Position numbers and translations under genes: made by a program. A DNA stretch of 10,826 nt from Planctomycetota bacterium. Its GTDB lineage: Bacteria > Planctomycetota > PUPC01 > JACPCR01. Shown piece after piece: positions 1 to 6,594 of the stretch. Every line of letters starts with the position of its first letter. The stretch's first letter is position 1. The stretch spans positions 1 through 10,826 of the forward strand of contig JASLXP010000850.1 of the NCBI GenBank assembly GCA_030740295.1. The letters are read 5' to 3'. The notes below the pieces were generated by a model. The model was given only the letters and a program-made list of their open reading frames with translations, made no database searches and was not told the origin of the DNA.

Positions 1-1544
1 AATTCATCCTGTCGGCGGCCTTGTTTTTCATCAGCGTTGTCTGGGTGATCAAGGCTTGGCCGCTCTCACCTGCGGGCCAGTGGAAAGAGATCTACTCGTC
101 CGACCCTGCGTGGTTTTCCATGCTGTACATCATCGGACCGGCGGCGGCGGCGCTCGCATTGGCGGTAGCAAACGCTCGTCTCGACAGGGCAAAAAGGGAA
201 TACCAGTATTTCTGCAAAGCGATGCCTTTCGCATTGGTTGCGGTCTGTTTCTGGGCTCAGAAGAGTGCGGTGCAACTGAGAATGGCGGGCGCGGAATCCA
301 ATCACTTCTACTTCGCCGCGCCTATCGGCCCAGGCGCCTTTGTCGGGCAGGCCATGAGTATTGGTGAGCCGCCGGTCGAGACAGGCCTGAGGTACCTTCA
401 GACCTTTGACACCAATGTCGGCGGCCAACACTGGGGCGGGTTCGGCGGCACACGAGTCATTTCGAATCCGCCGGGCGCGACCATGCTTTTCTACACCTGC
501 CGGAAAGTGCTCGAAGCCATGCCGTCGCTGCAGACTTTCTACGCTGGCGAAACATTGCAGCCGTCTGCAAGCGTACTGGAGAAGCGCGCCCTTCTGGCAA
601 AAGCGCTGGCACAATTCGGAGCGGATGTGTGCCTGGTCCTGATCGCTCTCGGAATGCCCCCGCTCTACTGGTTGGCGAGAGAGCTTCTGCCTGAGGAAGG
701 CGCGCTCCCGATGGTTCTGGGCGCCATATTTATTCCGAGTCTCTTGGTCTTTAATTTCACGAAAGACGCGTACCAGATATCTCTGGCTCTCTGGTTCTGG
801 TTAGCGCTGTTGAAGGCGATGCAAGGGCATTCCGATCTGTGGGCCTGGATAACCGGGCTTCTGTTTTTCATAGGCATTCAGTTTTCGCTTTCCTTTCTGG
901 TGGTGGATGCAACGGCCGGCGCGATCTGTCTGCTTCATATCTGGCGACGCGAAGAGAGCCCCCTAGTCAGGAAAAAGGAATGGCGGGTGGTTGGGATGTC
1001 GGCGCTGTCATGCCTTCTGTGCATTCTGATGGCTTGGCTCGTTCTCGGTTACAAGACGTGGTCCGCCATGCTGTCGGCCTGGCAGGGGCATCAACAGTAT
1101 CACCGGGAGTTCGGCGCTCCTTACGGCACGTGGGTGTGGCTGAATATCGTTCATCTGTTTCTCTTCATCGGTGGGCCGGCGGCTGCGGCATTGATCTGTG
1201 GAGGGTGGAGTCAGATTCAACGAATGACCAAGGCAGGCCAATCCGGGGCAAACAAATCAGGCGCAGGCCAAACAGGGGTAAGCGAGTGCTTTGTCGGTTT
1301 GGTGGGCATCATTCTCGTGTTGAATTTCACGGGGATGAATCTGTCTGAAGTTCCGAGGTTGTGGATGGTTTTCATGCCGGTGCTCTATCTCGCGTCTGAA
1401 AGGGCCGCTGGCATCAAGAGGCCGGCCGGAGTTCACGTGGCGCTGCTCACCATGCAGATCATACAGGCAGCGATTTTTACGATGTGTTTCGATCCTCTGG
1501 GCGGATCGCATCGAGCAATACATGGATTGCTGGAAGGATTGTAA
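1..1544 (+). CDS. Polytopic membrane protein, probable GT-C type glycosyltransferase (5' partial)
   Basis: This is a large integral membrane protein whose reading frame is open to the left edge. The codons at 3-20 already read as part of a hydrophobic helix, so the true start lies outside the window. About 510 residues are visible, with many hydrophobic segments separated by short charged loops. After the first two or three helices comes a long, probably extracytoplasmic stretch (about residues 85-170, counting from the TTG at 21) containing an NPPG motif at about 149-152. This resembles the HPPG-type motif I associate with GT-C membrane glycosyltransferases that use lipid-linked sugars. Near the C-terminus, a segment with LSEVPRLWM resembles the GEVxRLW segment seen in such proteins. 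A Gly/Ser/Gln-rich loop at 1228-1287 carries a 10-residue imperfect duplication. The stop overlaps the next start (TAATG), implying coupled expression with the DUF2079 protein. The GT-C call is from motif resemblance only; family, donor and acceptor are unknown. Confidence 0.7.
   Translation, partial: FILSAALFFISVVWVIKAWPLSPAGQWKEIYSSDPAWFSMLYIIGPAAAALALAVANARLDRAKREYQYFCKAMPFALVAVCFWAQKSAVQLRMAGAESNHFYFAAPIGPGAFVGQAMSIGEPPVETGLRYLQTFDTNVGGQHWGGFGGTRVISNPPGATMLFYTCRKVLEAMPSLQTFYAGETLQPSASVLEKRALLAKALAQFGADVCLVLIALGMPPLYWLARELLPEEGALPMVLGAIFIPSLLVFNFTKDAYQISLALWFWLALLKAMQGHSDLWAWITGLLFFIGIQFSLSFLVVDATAGAICLLHIWRREESPLVRKKEWRVVGMSALSCLLCILMAWLVLGYKTWSAMLSAWQGHQQYHREFGAPYGTWVWLNIVHLFLFIGGPAAAALICGGWSQIQRMTKAGQSGANKSGAGQTGVSECFVGLVGIILVLNFTGMNLSEVPRLWMVFMPVLYLASERAAGIKRPAGVHVALLTMQIIQAAIFTMCFDPLGGSHRAIHGLLEGL
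1532..1538 (+). promoter_or_regulatory. Shine-Dalgarno site for the DUF2079 gene
   Basis: GGAAGGA lies five bases before the ATG at 1544 and inside the 3' end of the upstream gene. It decides the start. The frame is open further back to a GTG at 1484, but that codon lies well inside the upstream coding sequence and has no comparable site. Confidence 0.6.
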
Positions 1545-3640
1545 TGAGGCAGGCCGATAAAGAACTATTGATGAAGGCCTGCCTCTGTCTGGCGTTCGGC
1601 GCGTTGGGGCTGGGCTCTTTCCTGAGGGACCTGTGCCAGATTCCTGAGTTGCAGATTCGGATTTTTCACGGCTTTCATGAATCGGCAGCCGAAGCGTTGC
1701 CGCATGAGGGCTACGTAATCTGCACACTAGTGGCCCTGGGTGTTCTGACCTCCCTCTGTAGCGCGTTCGCCTGCTTCGCCAAGCGCAGACACTCGGTGCC
1801 GTTTGTGCTCGCGTTCAGCAAGGCCGGCATCCTGCAAGTTGTTTTTCTCATACTCGTTCTCGATATCCCTCTGACTCTCTCGTTAGGCCTGTTTGATGGT
1901 CTGCTCGGATTTCCTGCCCCCCGCGTTCCGCTGGGTTTCGTCAGCCAGTATCTTTTCATCTTTGCACTTTCTTTGTGGCTCTGTCTTCATTGCTGGCTTT
2001 GGCGTAGTGGTCTTGGCGCTCCGCGACAGGACAATCAAGAGGCCGCGATAGAGCGGGATGAAGAGAAGGGAGTTTCAAGTGATGTGTCACCGTCCAATGA
2101 TCCCTGGCTTCGCTACGTCTACATTGCCTGCGGCATCTACATTCTGTTTTTTGGTGTCATGGGTGTGCTGCAATGCCGGGCTTTATCGGTGTCCCATATC
2201 GACAGTGTGATTTTTGAGAGGATCTTCTGGAATACGCTCCACGGCCGATTCGGCATGATCGATACCGGTATCAACTATTCTGCAGAACATGTATCCCTCA
2301 CCATCTATCTCCTGCTGCCGTTGTATGTGCTTTGGCCGAGTATCGAGATGCTTTCGTTGTTTCAGACAGTAGCGATCGGTATTGGCGGCATACCGGCATA
2401 CCTGATAGCGCGTGAGATAATCCGGAAGCGGCACTTCGCCTTCTGCTTTGCGCTGGCCTACCTGCTGAGTCCTGCGCTCCATTATTCCAATTCACAGATC
2501 CGGGACACGATCTTTGATACGAACGCCCTTTCAGCAACCTTGATACTGTGGTCGTTTTACGGTGCGCTGCGAAAGAAATGGTGGCTCTATTTTGTGATGG
2601 GCGCGCTGGCCATGTGGACCCGTGAAGACGTGAGTGTCTCGGTCTTCATGATGGGACTCTACATCGCTGTCATACGCCGGGATTGGAAGCCCGGTCTTGG
2701 CGGCGCCGCCATGGGGATCGGCTGGCTGGGTCTTTGCCTTACTGTGATCATTCCTTCGGTCCGGGCGGATCTTGGGCAGCACGATCACCCGCACGTGTTC
2801 ATGTACTTTGCTCAGATGGGAAACGAGATGGGGATGGAAGAGGGCGAGGAGCTCGGGGTCGGTCACATGATCAAATACGTCCTGACCGAGCCGAAGGGCA
2901 TGATGCGCCGGCTGACCTCTCATCGAGACATTCAATTTTTCCTCGATCTCGCTCTGCCTTTCGGGCTCCTGGCGTTACTTGCACCGGAGGCACTGCTGAT
3001 GGCCGTACCGGCCTTCGCGCTGAGCATGCTGGCAGACGAACGGTGGGAACCGAACGTTTCGATCATGTTCTGGTATCACATCGTGCACATTCCTCTTGTC
3101 TTTATCGCCTCCGTCATGGGAGCATCAAAGGCGCCTGTTCTCCTGAAGTGGCTGCAGTCCAGGTCGCAGAAACTGAGCGCGTTGAAAGTGACGCCGGCTG
3201 ATCTGAACCGGGCTCTTGGCATCCTGGTCGTCTGCTGCTCGTTTGTGATGAGCGTGATGATTTCAAAGTGGCCTTTGACCGTTGCGTTCTGGGATTCCGC
3301 TGATTTCTACCGGCACTACTCCAAATACCAGTCGCCCGAAGAGACCCAATGGGTGCCGGAGATTCAGGCTCTGATCCCGCAATCGGAGTCGGTCGTGGCC
3401 ACTCGCTACCTGACGCACAGGTTTTCCCATCACCCGGATGTCTTCCGATTCCCCGCCCGGATCGCCGATGTCAATTGGGTGGTTGTCAACCGCAACGACC
3501 GTTCATTTCATCGCTACACTTTCCATGGCATCGATTTCAGCGGCGACATGAGTGCGATCAGAAGTCTTCAGGAAAGCGACGACTTCGTAATTGCGTATGA
3601 GAAAGGCCCTCTCATCGTCTTCAAGCGGCGTTCCGATTGA
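1544..3640 (+). CDS. DUF2079 family multi-pass membrane protein
   Basis: The protein has 698 residues from the ATG at 1544, chosen for its Shine-Dalgarno site and TAATG coupling. An N-terminal block with about four hydrophobic segments (roughly residues 10-28, 57-78, 86-118, 130-153) is followed by a charged linker (about 160-188). The DUF2079 core then begins with a helix at about 190-210. Core landmarks are the stretch around HIDSVIFERIFWNTLHGR (218-235), EHVS (248-251), a paired helix ending LIAR (287-290), and TRED (359-362), which resembles the family's conserved basic-Glu-Asp element. The C-terminal soluble part has IPQSESVVAT (611-620), an HHPDVFRFP element and VNWVVVNR, typical of how these proteins end. 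DUF2079 proteins are GT-C-like in topology but their reaction is not established. The N-terminal four-helix block appears extra relative to the shorter members I know. Pairing with the upstream membrane protein suggests an envelope-glycan or lipid-linked sugar role, which is inference. Confidence 0.85.
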   Translation: MRQADKELLMKACLCLAFGALGLGSFLRDLCQIPELQIRIFHGFHESAAEALPHEGYVICTLVALGVLTSLCSAFACFAKRRHSVPFVLAFSKAGILQVVFLILVLDIPLTLSLGLFDGLLGFPAPRVPLGFVSQYLFIFALSLWLCLHCWLWRSGLGAPRQDNQEAAIERDEEKGVSSDVSPSNDPWLRYVYIACGIYILFFGVMGVLQCRALSVSHIDSVIFERIFWNTLHGRFGMIDTGINYSAEHVSLTIYLLLPLYVLWPSIEMLSLFQTVAIGIGGIPAYLIAREIIRKRHFAFCFALAYLLSPALHYSNSQIRDTIFDTNALSATLILWSFYGALRKKWWLYFVMGALAMWTREDVSVSVFMMGLYIAVIRRDWKPGLGGAAMGIGWLGLCLTVIIPSVRADLGQHDHPHVFMYFAQMGNEMGMEEGEELGVGHMIKYVLTEPKGMMRRLTSHRDIQFFLDLALPFGLLALLAPEALLMAVPAFALSMLADERWEPNVSIMFWYHIVHIPLVFIASVMGASKAPVLLKWLQSRSQKLSALKVTPADLNRALGILVVCCSFVMSVMISKWPLTVAFWDSADFYRHYSKYQSPEETQWVPEIQALIPQSESVVATRYLTHRFSHHPDVFRFPARIADVNWVVVNRNDRSFHRYTFHGIDFSGDMSAIRSLQESDDFVIAYEKGPLIVFKRRSD

Positions 3641-3730
3641 GCGGTCACGCAACCATGCGAACTCTCCATGCCAGTGTCTGCCAGCGCGCATTCATCGGCC
3701 GCACCTGGTCCTGCACATCGGCGGGCATAG

Positions 3731-3758
3731 AGAATTCAATACTCGATGCTCGATGCTG
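3731..3758 (-). repeat. Heptamer array, minus-strand orientation (4 units)
   Basis: Read on the minus strand, four successive 7-bp units appear: CAGCATC (3758-3752), GAGCATC (3751-3745), GAGTATT (3744-3738) and the more divergent GAATTCT (3737-3731). The first three fit the consensus (C/G)AG(C/T)AT(C/T). The array lies between two convergent genes. A related array in the opposite orientation lies 56 bp to the right. Confidence 0.55.
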
Positions 3759-3814
3759 TTAGTTCTCTGAATGCGTCTGATTTAAGACCGGGGTCATGAG
3801 CGAATCGGAATGGC

Positions 3815-3835
3815 GAGAATCCAGTATCCAGTATC
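3815..3835 (+). repeat. Heptamer array, plus-strand orientation (3 units)
   Basis: Three contiguous 7-bp units are seen: GAGAATC (3815-3821), CAGTATC (3822-3828) and CAGTATC (3829-3835). They share the (C/G)AG(N)ATC pattern with the array at 3731-3758 but lie on the other strand, so the two arrays form an imperfect inverted pair. The array ends seven bases before the stop codon of the minus-strand isomerase gene and does not enter its coding sequence. Confidence 0.55.
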
Positions 3836-3842
3836 AGACGGG

Positions 3843-4817
3843 TCACACGCCCTGAAAAGCCCTCGCATTCTCCACGCTCTTCTCGAATTGCGCGCGCTCA
3901 TACTTCGCTCGTTCCTGCGCATCCTTCTCAAGTTCATGAGGCGTCCTCCACTCCTCATCCGCGGGTCTTGCATGCTCTTTCGCCAACGCCAGTGCTGGTG
4001 CCATTCTTTCCCGTTGCGCAGCAGGATAGTACTGCCAGAAGCTATTCTCATGCAGCTTGATGTGTCTTCCTGAAGTCGCGCCATTCTCGATATTCAAGGT
4101 GGCTTCAGGCGATTCTCTCAAAACGGCCGCCAGCACTTCATCAAAGGGCACGGCACCATCGCCGAAAGGACAACGCACCAGCCGGTAGCCCTGTTCGGTA
4201 AGGTAAACATAGTAATCTTTGAGGTGGACATTCTTAATGAACGGCGCCACCGCCTCCGCGAAACTCACCGGATGCTCACCGACCGCCAGTGCATTCCCCA
4301 CATCAAGAGTCACTCCCACAAAGGGGCTCTCCACTTCTTCTGAAATGCGCACGAGATCGGCCGACGTGAGATCCTGATGATTCTCGATACCGATGGCGAC
4401 TCCCGCTTCTTCGGCCGCTGGCACGAGTGCCTTCAGTCTGTCGATTACCGTTGCCAGATACGCGTCCCAATCCGGCCCGGGCGGCTTACTGCGATCTCCC
4501 TCGAGGATTCCACTGATCACCGAGCGCATCGACTGCGCGCCCACATCGCTCGCCTGCGACAACGCCGTCTCCATCTCATCACCCATGAGAGCCGGGCTGT
4601 CGATGGCAACTGCGAGCCCTCGTTCACTCAAGAGTGAACGGCACTCATCGAGCTTCTCCCCGGGGTGTTCACCCAGATTGCCCAACGGGAACTCAACACC
4701 GTCCATGCCGTTCTCCGTGGCAATGTCGATCAACTGAAAAGCATCCAGGGGGTCAGGCGTGATTCCTGCCTCTCTGCATGCGCCGGTGAAACTGAATGTG
4801 CATATGCCAATTTTCAT
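3843..4817 (-). CDS. Sugar phosphate isomerase/epimerase, xylose isomerase-like TIM barrel
   Basis: This 324-residue protein belongs to the xylose isomerase-like TIM barrel (AP endonuclease family 2) group, whose members isomerise or epimerise sugars and related polyols with a divalent metal. The barrel opens with MKIGICTFSF (strand 1) and GMDGVEFP (37-44). Candidate metal ligands are E145 in GIENHQ, D172 in TLDVGN, H198 in VHLKDY and E244 in NIENG, the usual Glu-Asp-His-Glu set of the fold. The last 50 or so residues are charged, contain no obvious barrel strand, and extend past the usual core, probably as a helical tail. The start at 4817 fits the first barrel strand, though no good Shine-Dalgarno site precedes it. 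It is divergent from a second TIM barrel gene and convergent with the DUF2079 gene. The fold is secure; the substrate cannot be told from sequence. Confidence 0.87.
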   Translation of the reverse strand: MKIGICTFSFTGACREAGITPDPLDAFQLIDIATENGMDGVEFPLGNLGEHPGEKLDECRSLLSERGLAVAIDSPALMGDEMETALSQASDVGAQSMRSVISGILEGDRSKPPGPDWDAYLATVIDRLKALVPAAEEAGVAIGIENHQDLTSADLVRISEEVESPFVGVTLDVGNALAVGEHPVSFAEAVAPFIKNVHLKDYYVYLTEQGYRLVRCPFGDGAVPFDEVLAAVLRESPEATLNIENGATSGRHIKLHENSFWQYYPAAQRERMAPALALAKEHARPADEEWRTPHELEKDAQERAKYERAQFEKSVENARAFQGV

Positions 4818-4843
4818 GGATGTTGACGCTCAATCAGGAAGGT

Positions 4844-4871
4844 TTGATTCCGCTTACCGAGCGCTTATTAT
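4844..4871 (+). promoter_or_regulatory. Candidate sigma-70-like promoter for the plus-strand isomerase gene
   Basis: TTGATT (4844-4849) and TATTAT (4866-4871) are separated by 16 bp, giving a leader of about 30 bases before the ATG at 4908. The -10 element overlaps the minus-strand candidate -10, so the two promoters would compete or be co-regulated. Assigned from consensus resemblance only. Confidence 0.35.
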
Positions 4872-4893
4872 CCGAGCCCCTTATTCAGATCAA
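4865..4893 (-). promoter_or_regulatory. Candidate sigma-70-like promoter for the minus-strand isomerase gene
   Basis: On the minus strand, TTGATC (4893-4888) and TAATAA (4870-4865) are separated by 17 bp and would start transcription about 40 bases before the ATG at 4817. The -10 element coincides with the -10 of the divergent plus-strand candidate. This was found by eye only. Confidence 0.35.
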
Positions 4894-4896
4894 CTA

Positions 4897-4902
4897 AAGG
4901 AG
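4897..4902 (+). promoter_or_regulatory. Strong Shine-Dalgarno site
   Basis: AAGGAG lies five bases before the ATG at 4908. It fixes the start of the plus-strand TIM barrel gene and is the clearest ribosome binding site in the window. Confidence 0.7.
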
Positions 4903-4907
4903 CCATT

Positions 4908-5678
4908 ATGAAACTGGGATTGGTCAGCTACAACCTCGCAAAAGACTGGTCTTGTGACGAGATCATTGAAAAGTGTTCGGCCACCGGATTCGAAGGCATC
5001 GAATTCCGCACCACCCACGCACACGGCGTAGAAGTCTCCCTCAGCCAGGACGAACGCGCTGAAGTTCGTAAAAGGTTTGAAGACTCGCCAGTCACGATCG
5101 CCGGGCTCGGCAGCGCGTTTGAATACCACTCGACCGATGAAGCCGAAGTGCGCAAGAACATCGAAGGCACCAATGAATACGTCCTGCTGGCACGGGACCT
5201 TGGCGTAGCCGGGGTCAAGGTGCGCCCCAACGGCGTGAACGTGGATCAAGGCGTGCCCCTTGAGAAGACCCTGGAACAGATCGGCCTCGCTGCAAAAGAG
5301 TGTGCTGAATTCGCGGCCAACGAAGGGGTCGAGATCCGAATGGAAGTGCATGGCCGCGTCACCTGTGAAATCCCGAACATGAAGACGATCCTCGACGCCG
5401 GCGACCATCCGAACTTCAAAGCATGCTGGAACGGCAACAATGGCGAAACCGTCGACGGCTCAATCAAACCGAATTTCGAGCTGTTGAAGGATAGAATCGG
5501 TCTCGTCCACCTGCGCGACCTCGGCCATCCAGATTACCCTTACCTGGAATTCATCGGCTGCCTGAAAAGCATCGGCTACGACGGATTCTGCCTCGCAGAA
5601 ATCGCGGGCAGCGAGCAGCCCGAACGCATCATGCACTACTACAAAGCTGTCTGGGACGCGTATCAGCAGTTGGCCTAG
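4908..5678 (+). CDS. Sugar phosphate isomerase/epimerase, xylose isomerase-like TIM barrel (Asn in ligand strand)
   Basis: The protein has 256 residues, close to the usual length of a bare barrel in this superfamily. Strand 1 is MKLGLVSYNL, strand 2 is GFEGIEFR (27-34), and the mid-barrel reads GVAGVKVRPNG (99-109). Candidate metal or substrate residues are E146 in RMEVHG, H201 in LVHLRDL and E231 in CLAEIAG. Where most relatives have Asp in the third ligand strand, this one has KACWNGNNG (171-179), with N175 or a neighbour in place of the Asp. A CWN-type motif may define a subfamily rather than a broken site, since all other landmarks are intact. It is divergent from the isomerase gene at 3843-4817 and followed after 119 bp by the VOC gene. 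The role is probably carbohydrate or polyol catabolism. The substrate is unknown, and a non-isomerase function such as an epimerase or dehydratase-type TIM barrel cannot be excluded. Confidence 0.87.
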   Translation: MKLGLVSYNLAKDWSCDEIIEKCSATGFEGIEFRTTHAHGVEVSLSQDERAEVRKRFEDSPVTIAGLGSAFEYHSTDEAEVRKNIEGTNEYVLLARDLGVAGVKVRPNGVNVDQGVPLEKTLEQIGLAAKECAEFAANEGVEIRMEVHGRVTCEIPNMKTILDAGDHPNFKACWNGNNGETVDGSIKPNFELLKDRIGLVHLRDLGHPDYPYLEFIGCLKSIGYDGFCLAEIAGSEQPERIMHYYKAVWDAYQQLA

Positions 5679-5715
5679 ACTCGAGAGATCGGGGCGAAGT
5701 TTACCTTTCTGCCAG

Positions 5716-5733
5716 TCCGGCTAAATCCGGCTA
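5716..5733 (+). repeat. Direct repeat TCCGGCTA x2
   Basis: TCCGGCTA occurs at 5716-5723 and again at 5726-5733, separated by two bases (10-bp period, about one helical turn). It lies just before a hairpin in the gap ahead of the VOC gene. It could be a small operator-like site or chance. Confidence 0.3.
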
Positions 5734-5754
5734 CTGCGAGTCCGAAAGTCGCAG
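5734..5754 (+). other. Small hairpin between isomerase and VOC genes
   Basis: CTGCGA (5734-5739) pairs perfectly with TCGCAG (5749-5754) around a nine-base loop. No T-run follows, so it is not a canonical Rho-independent terminator. It may mark the end of the isomerase transcript or be incidental. Confidence 0.35.
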
Positions 5755-5797
5755 CATTTCAACATTCCATTATTCCACCGTCCCATTTCTCCTTGTC

Positions 5798-6553
5798 ATG
5801 CCTGAAACAATAACAATCCCCGCTGGTGGCCTTACTTTCAAAATCGAGTATCGCCTGTTCGGCGGAGATCGTGGCCCCGCCATTCGCGTGTTTGCCGATG
5901 TCAACGGCGAAGCTGTCCAGGCACTGCGATTCGATTGTTTTCGTGATGATCCTCATTACCACTACGATCCGTCCGGAAACAACGAGATGCATCATCTTGA
6001 TAAGGAAGAAGTGCCCTGCTCGGTGGGTTGGAGCCTGGAGCAGATAAACACCCGGGTGAAAGAAATGATCGAGCACGCCGGCTTTGCGGAGGCCGCGGCC
6101 GCGGTGGATCAGGAGGCCATCACCGCGGTGACGGATGAGATTAAAAACGCGCTTAAACAAGTCTCACCCGCCCGCATCGGCCTGCAGAGCATCCAGCACA
6201 ATTCGGTCATTATCTCCAAACCGGATGAAGCAAGAGCGTTCTACTCCGGCATCCTGGGTCTGAAAGAAGTGAAATACCCATCCACGTTTCCTAACCCGGT
6301 CATTTGGTATGAACTTGGCGACCAACAGATCCACCTGATGATCAAAGATGGGCCGGACTCGATCTCATCGCGGCATGTGGCCCTGCAGATTGGAGACGCG
6401 GTCAAAGCCCGGATAGAACTCGAAGCGAAGGGAGTGAAGATTGACGAAACCATCCCCATTCCAGGCGCGGACCGTTTCTATGTCCACGACCCCGACGGCA
6501 ACATGATCGAACTCATCGAGTGGCAAGTCCCCTGGGGCGAAGGTCCGATGTAA
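5798..6553 (+). CDS. Uncharacterised N-terminal domain fused to a VOC (glyoxalase/dioxygenase-like) domain
   Basis: The protein has 251 residues. Residues 1 to about 95 form a domain I cannot name, with a distinctive stretch FGGDRGPAIRVF (21-32), LRFDCF (43-48) and DPHYHYDPSG (51-60), rich in His, Asp and Tyr. A short Ala/Glu-rich helix (about 95-122) links it to a vicinal oxygen chelate domain (about 130-243). The VOC part shows the expected four ligand positions: H134 in IQHNSV, H179 in QIHLM, H193 in SRHVAL and E238 in MIELIE, plus the hallmark YVHDPDGN. VOC proteins use a divalent metal for isomerase, lyase, dioxygenase or resistance chemistry. With only one module here, the active protein is probably a dimer. 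No Shine-Dalgarno site precedes the ATG; a pyrimidine-rich stretch (TTTCTCCTTG) does. It heads a co-directional run, 41 bp ahead of the YgfZ-like gene. The VOC call is firm and the substrate unknown. Confidence 0.83.
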   Translation: MPETITIPAGGLTFKIEYRLFGGDRGPAIRVFADVNGEAVQALRFDCFRDDPHYHYDPSGNNEMHHLDKEEVPCSVGWSLEQINTRVKEMIEHAGFAEAAAAVDQEAITAVTDEIKNALKQVSPARIGLQSIQHNSVIISKPDEARAFYSGILGLKEVKYPSTFPNPVIWYELGDQQIHLMIKDGPDSISSRHVALQIGDAVKARIELEAKGVKIDETIPIPGADRFYVHDPDGNMIELIEWQVPWGEGPM

Positions 6554-6594
6554 CAGCGATCGCCAGTGTTCTCCTGAACCAGACCTCAGATAGC

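Noticed and set aside
66..614. Long minus-strand open frame opposite the first membrane protein
   Set aside because: It is rich in Arg, His and Cys with no recognisable domain, and lies antisense to a clear membrane-protein coding frame. The same reasoning removes the minus-strand frames at 1257-1727 and 2531-2935.
1484..1543. GTG start at 1484 giving a 20-residue longer DUF2079 protein
   Set aside because: It lies inside the upstream gene, has no ribosome site and is less hydrophobic. ATG 1544 has GGAAGGA and TAATG coupling.
3641..3842. CRISPR array or small RNA in the convergent spacer
   Set aside because: The units are only 7 bp with no unique spacers, and no promoter plus terminator pair is visible.
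4890..5408. 172-residue minus-strand frame opposite the second isomerase
   Set aside because: It is antisense to a well-supported TIM barrel and covers that gene's Shine-Dalgarno site, with no family resemblance.
5758..5781. ATTCCA-type repeated words ahead of the VOC gene, considered as another heptamer array
   Set aside because: The ATTCCA copies are 8 bp apart and do not fit the 7-bp register or consensus of the arrays at 3731-3835.
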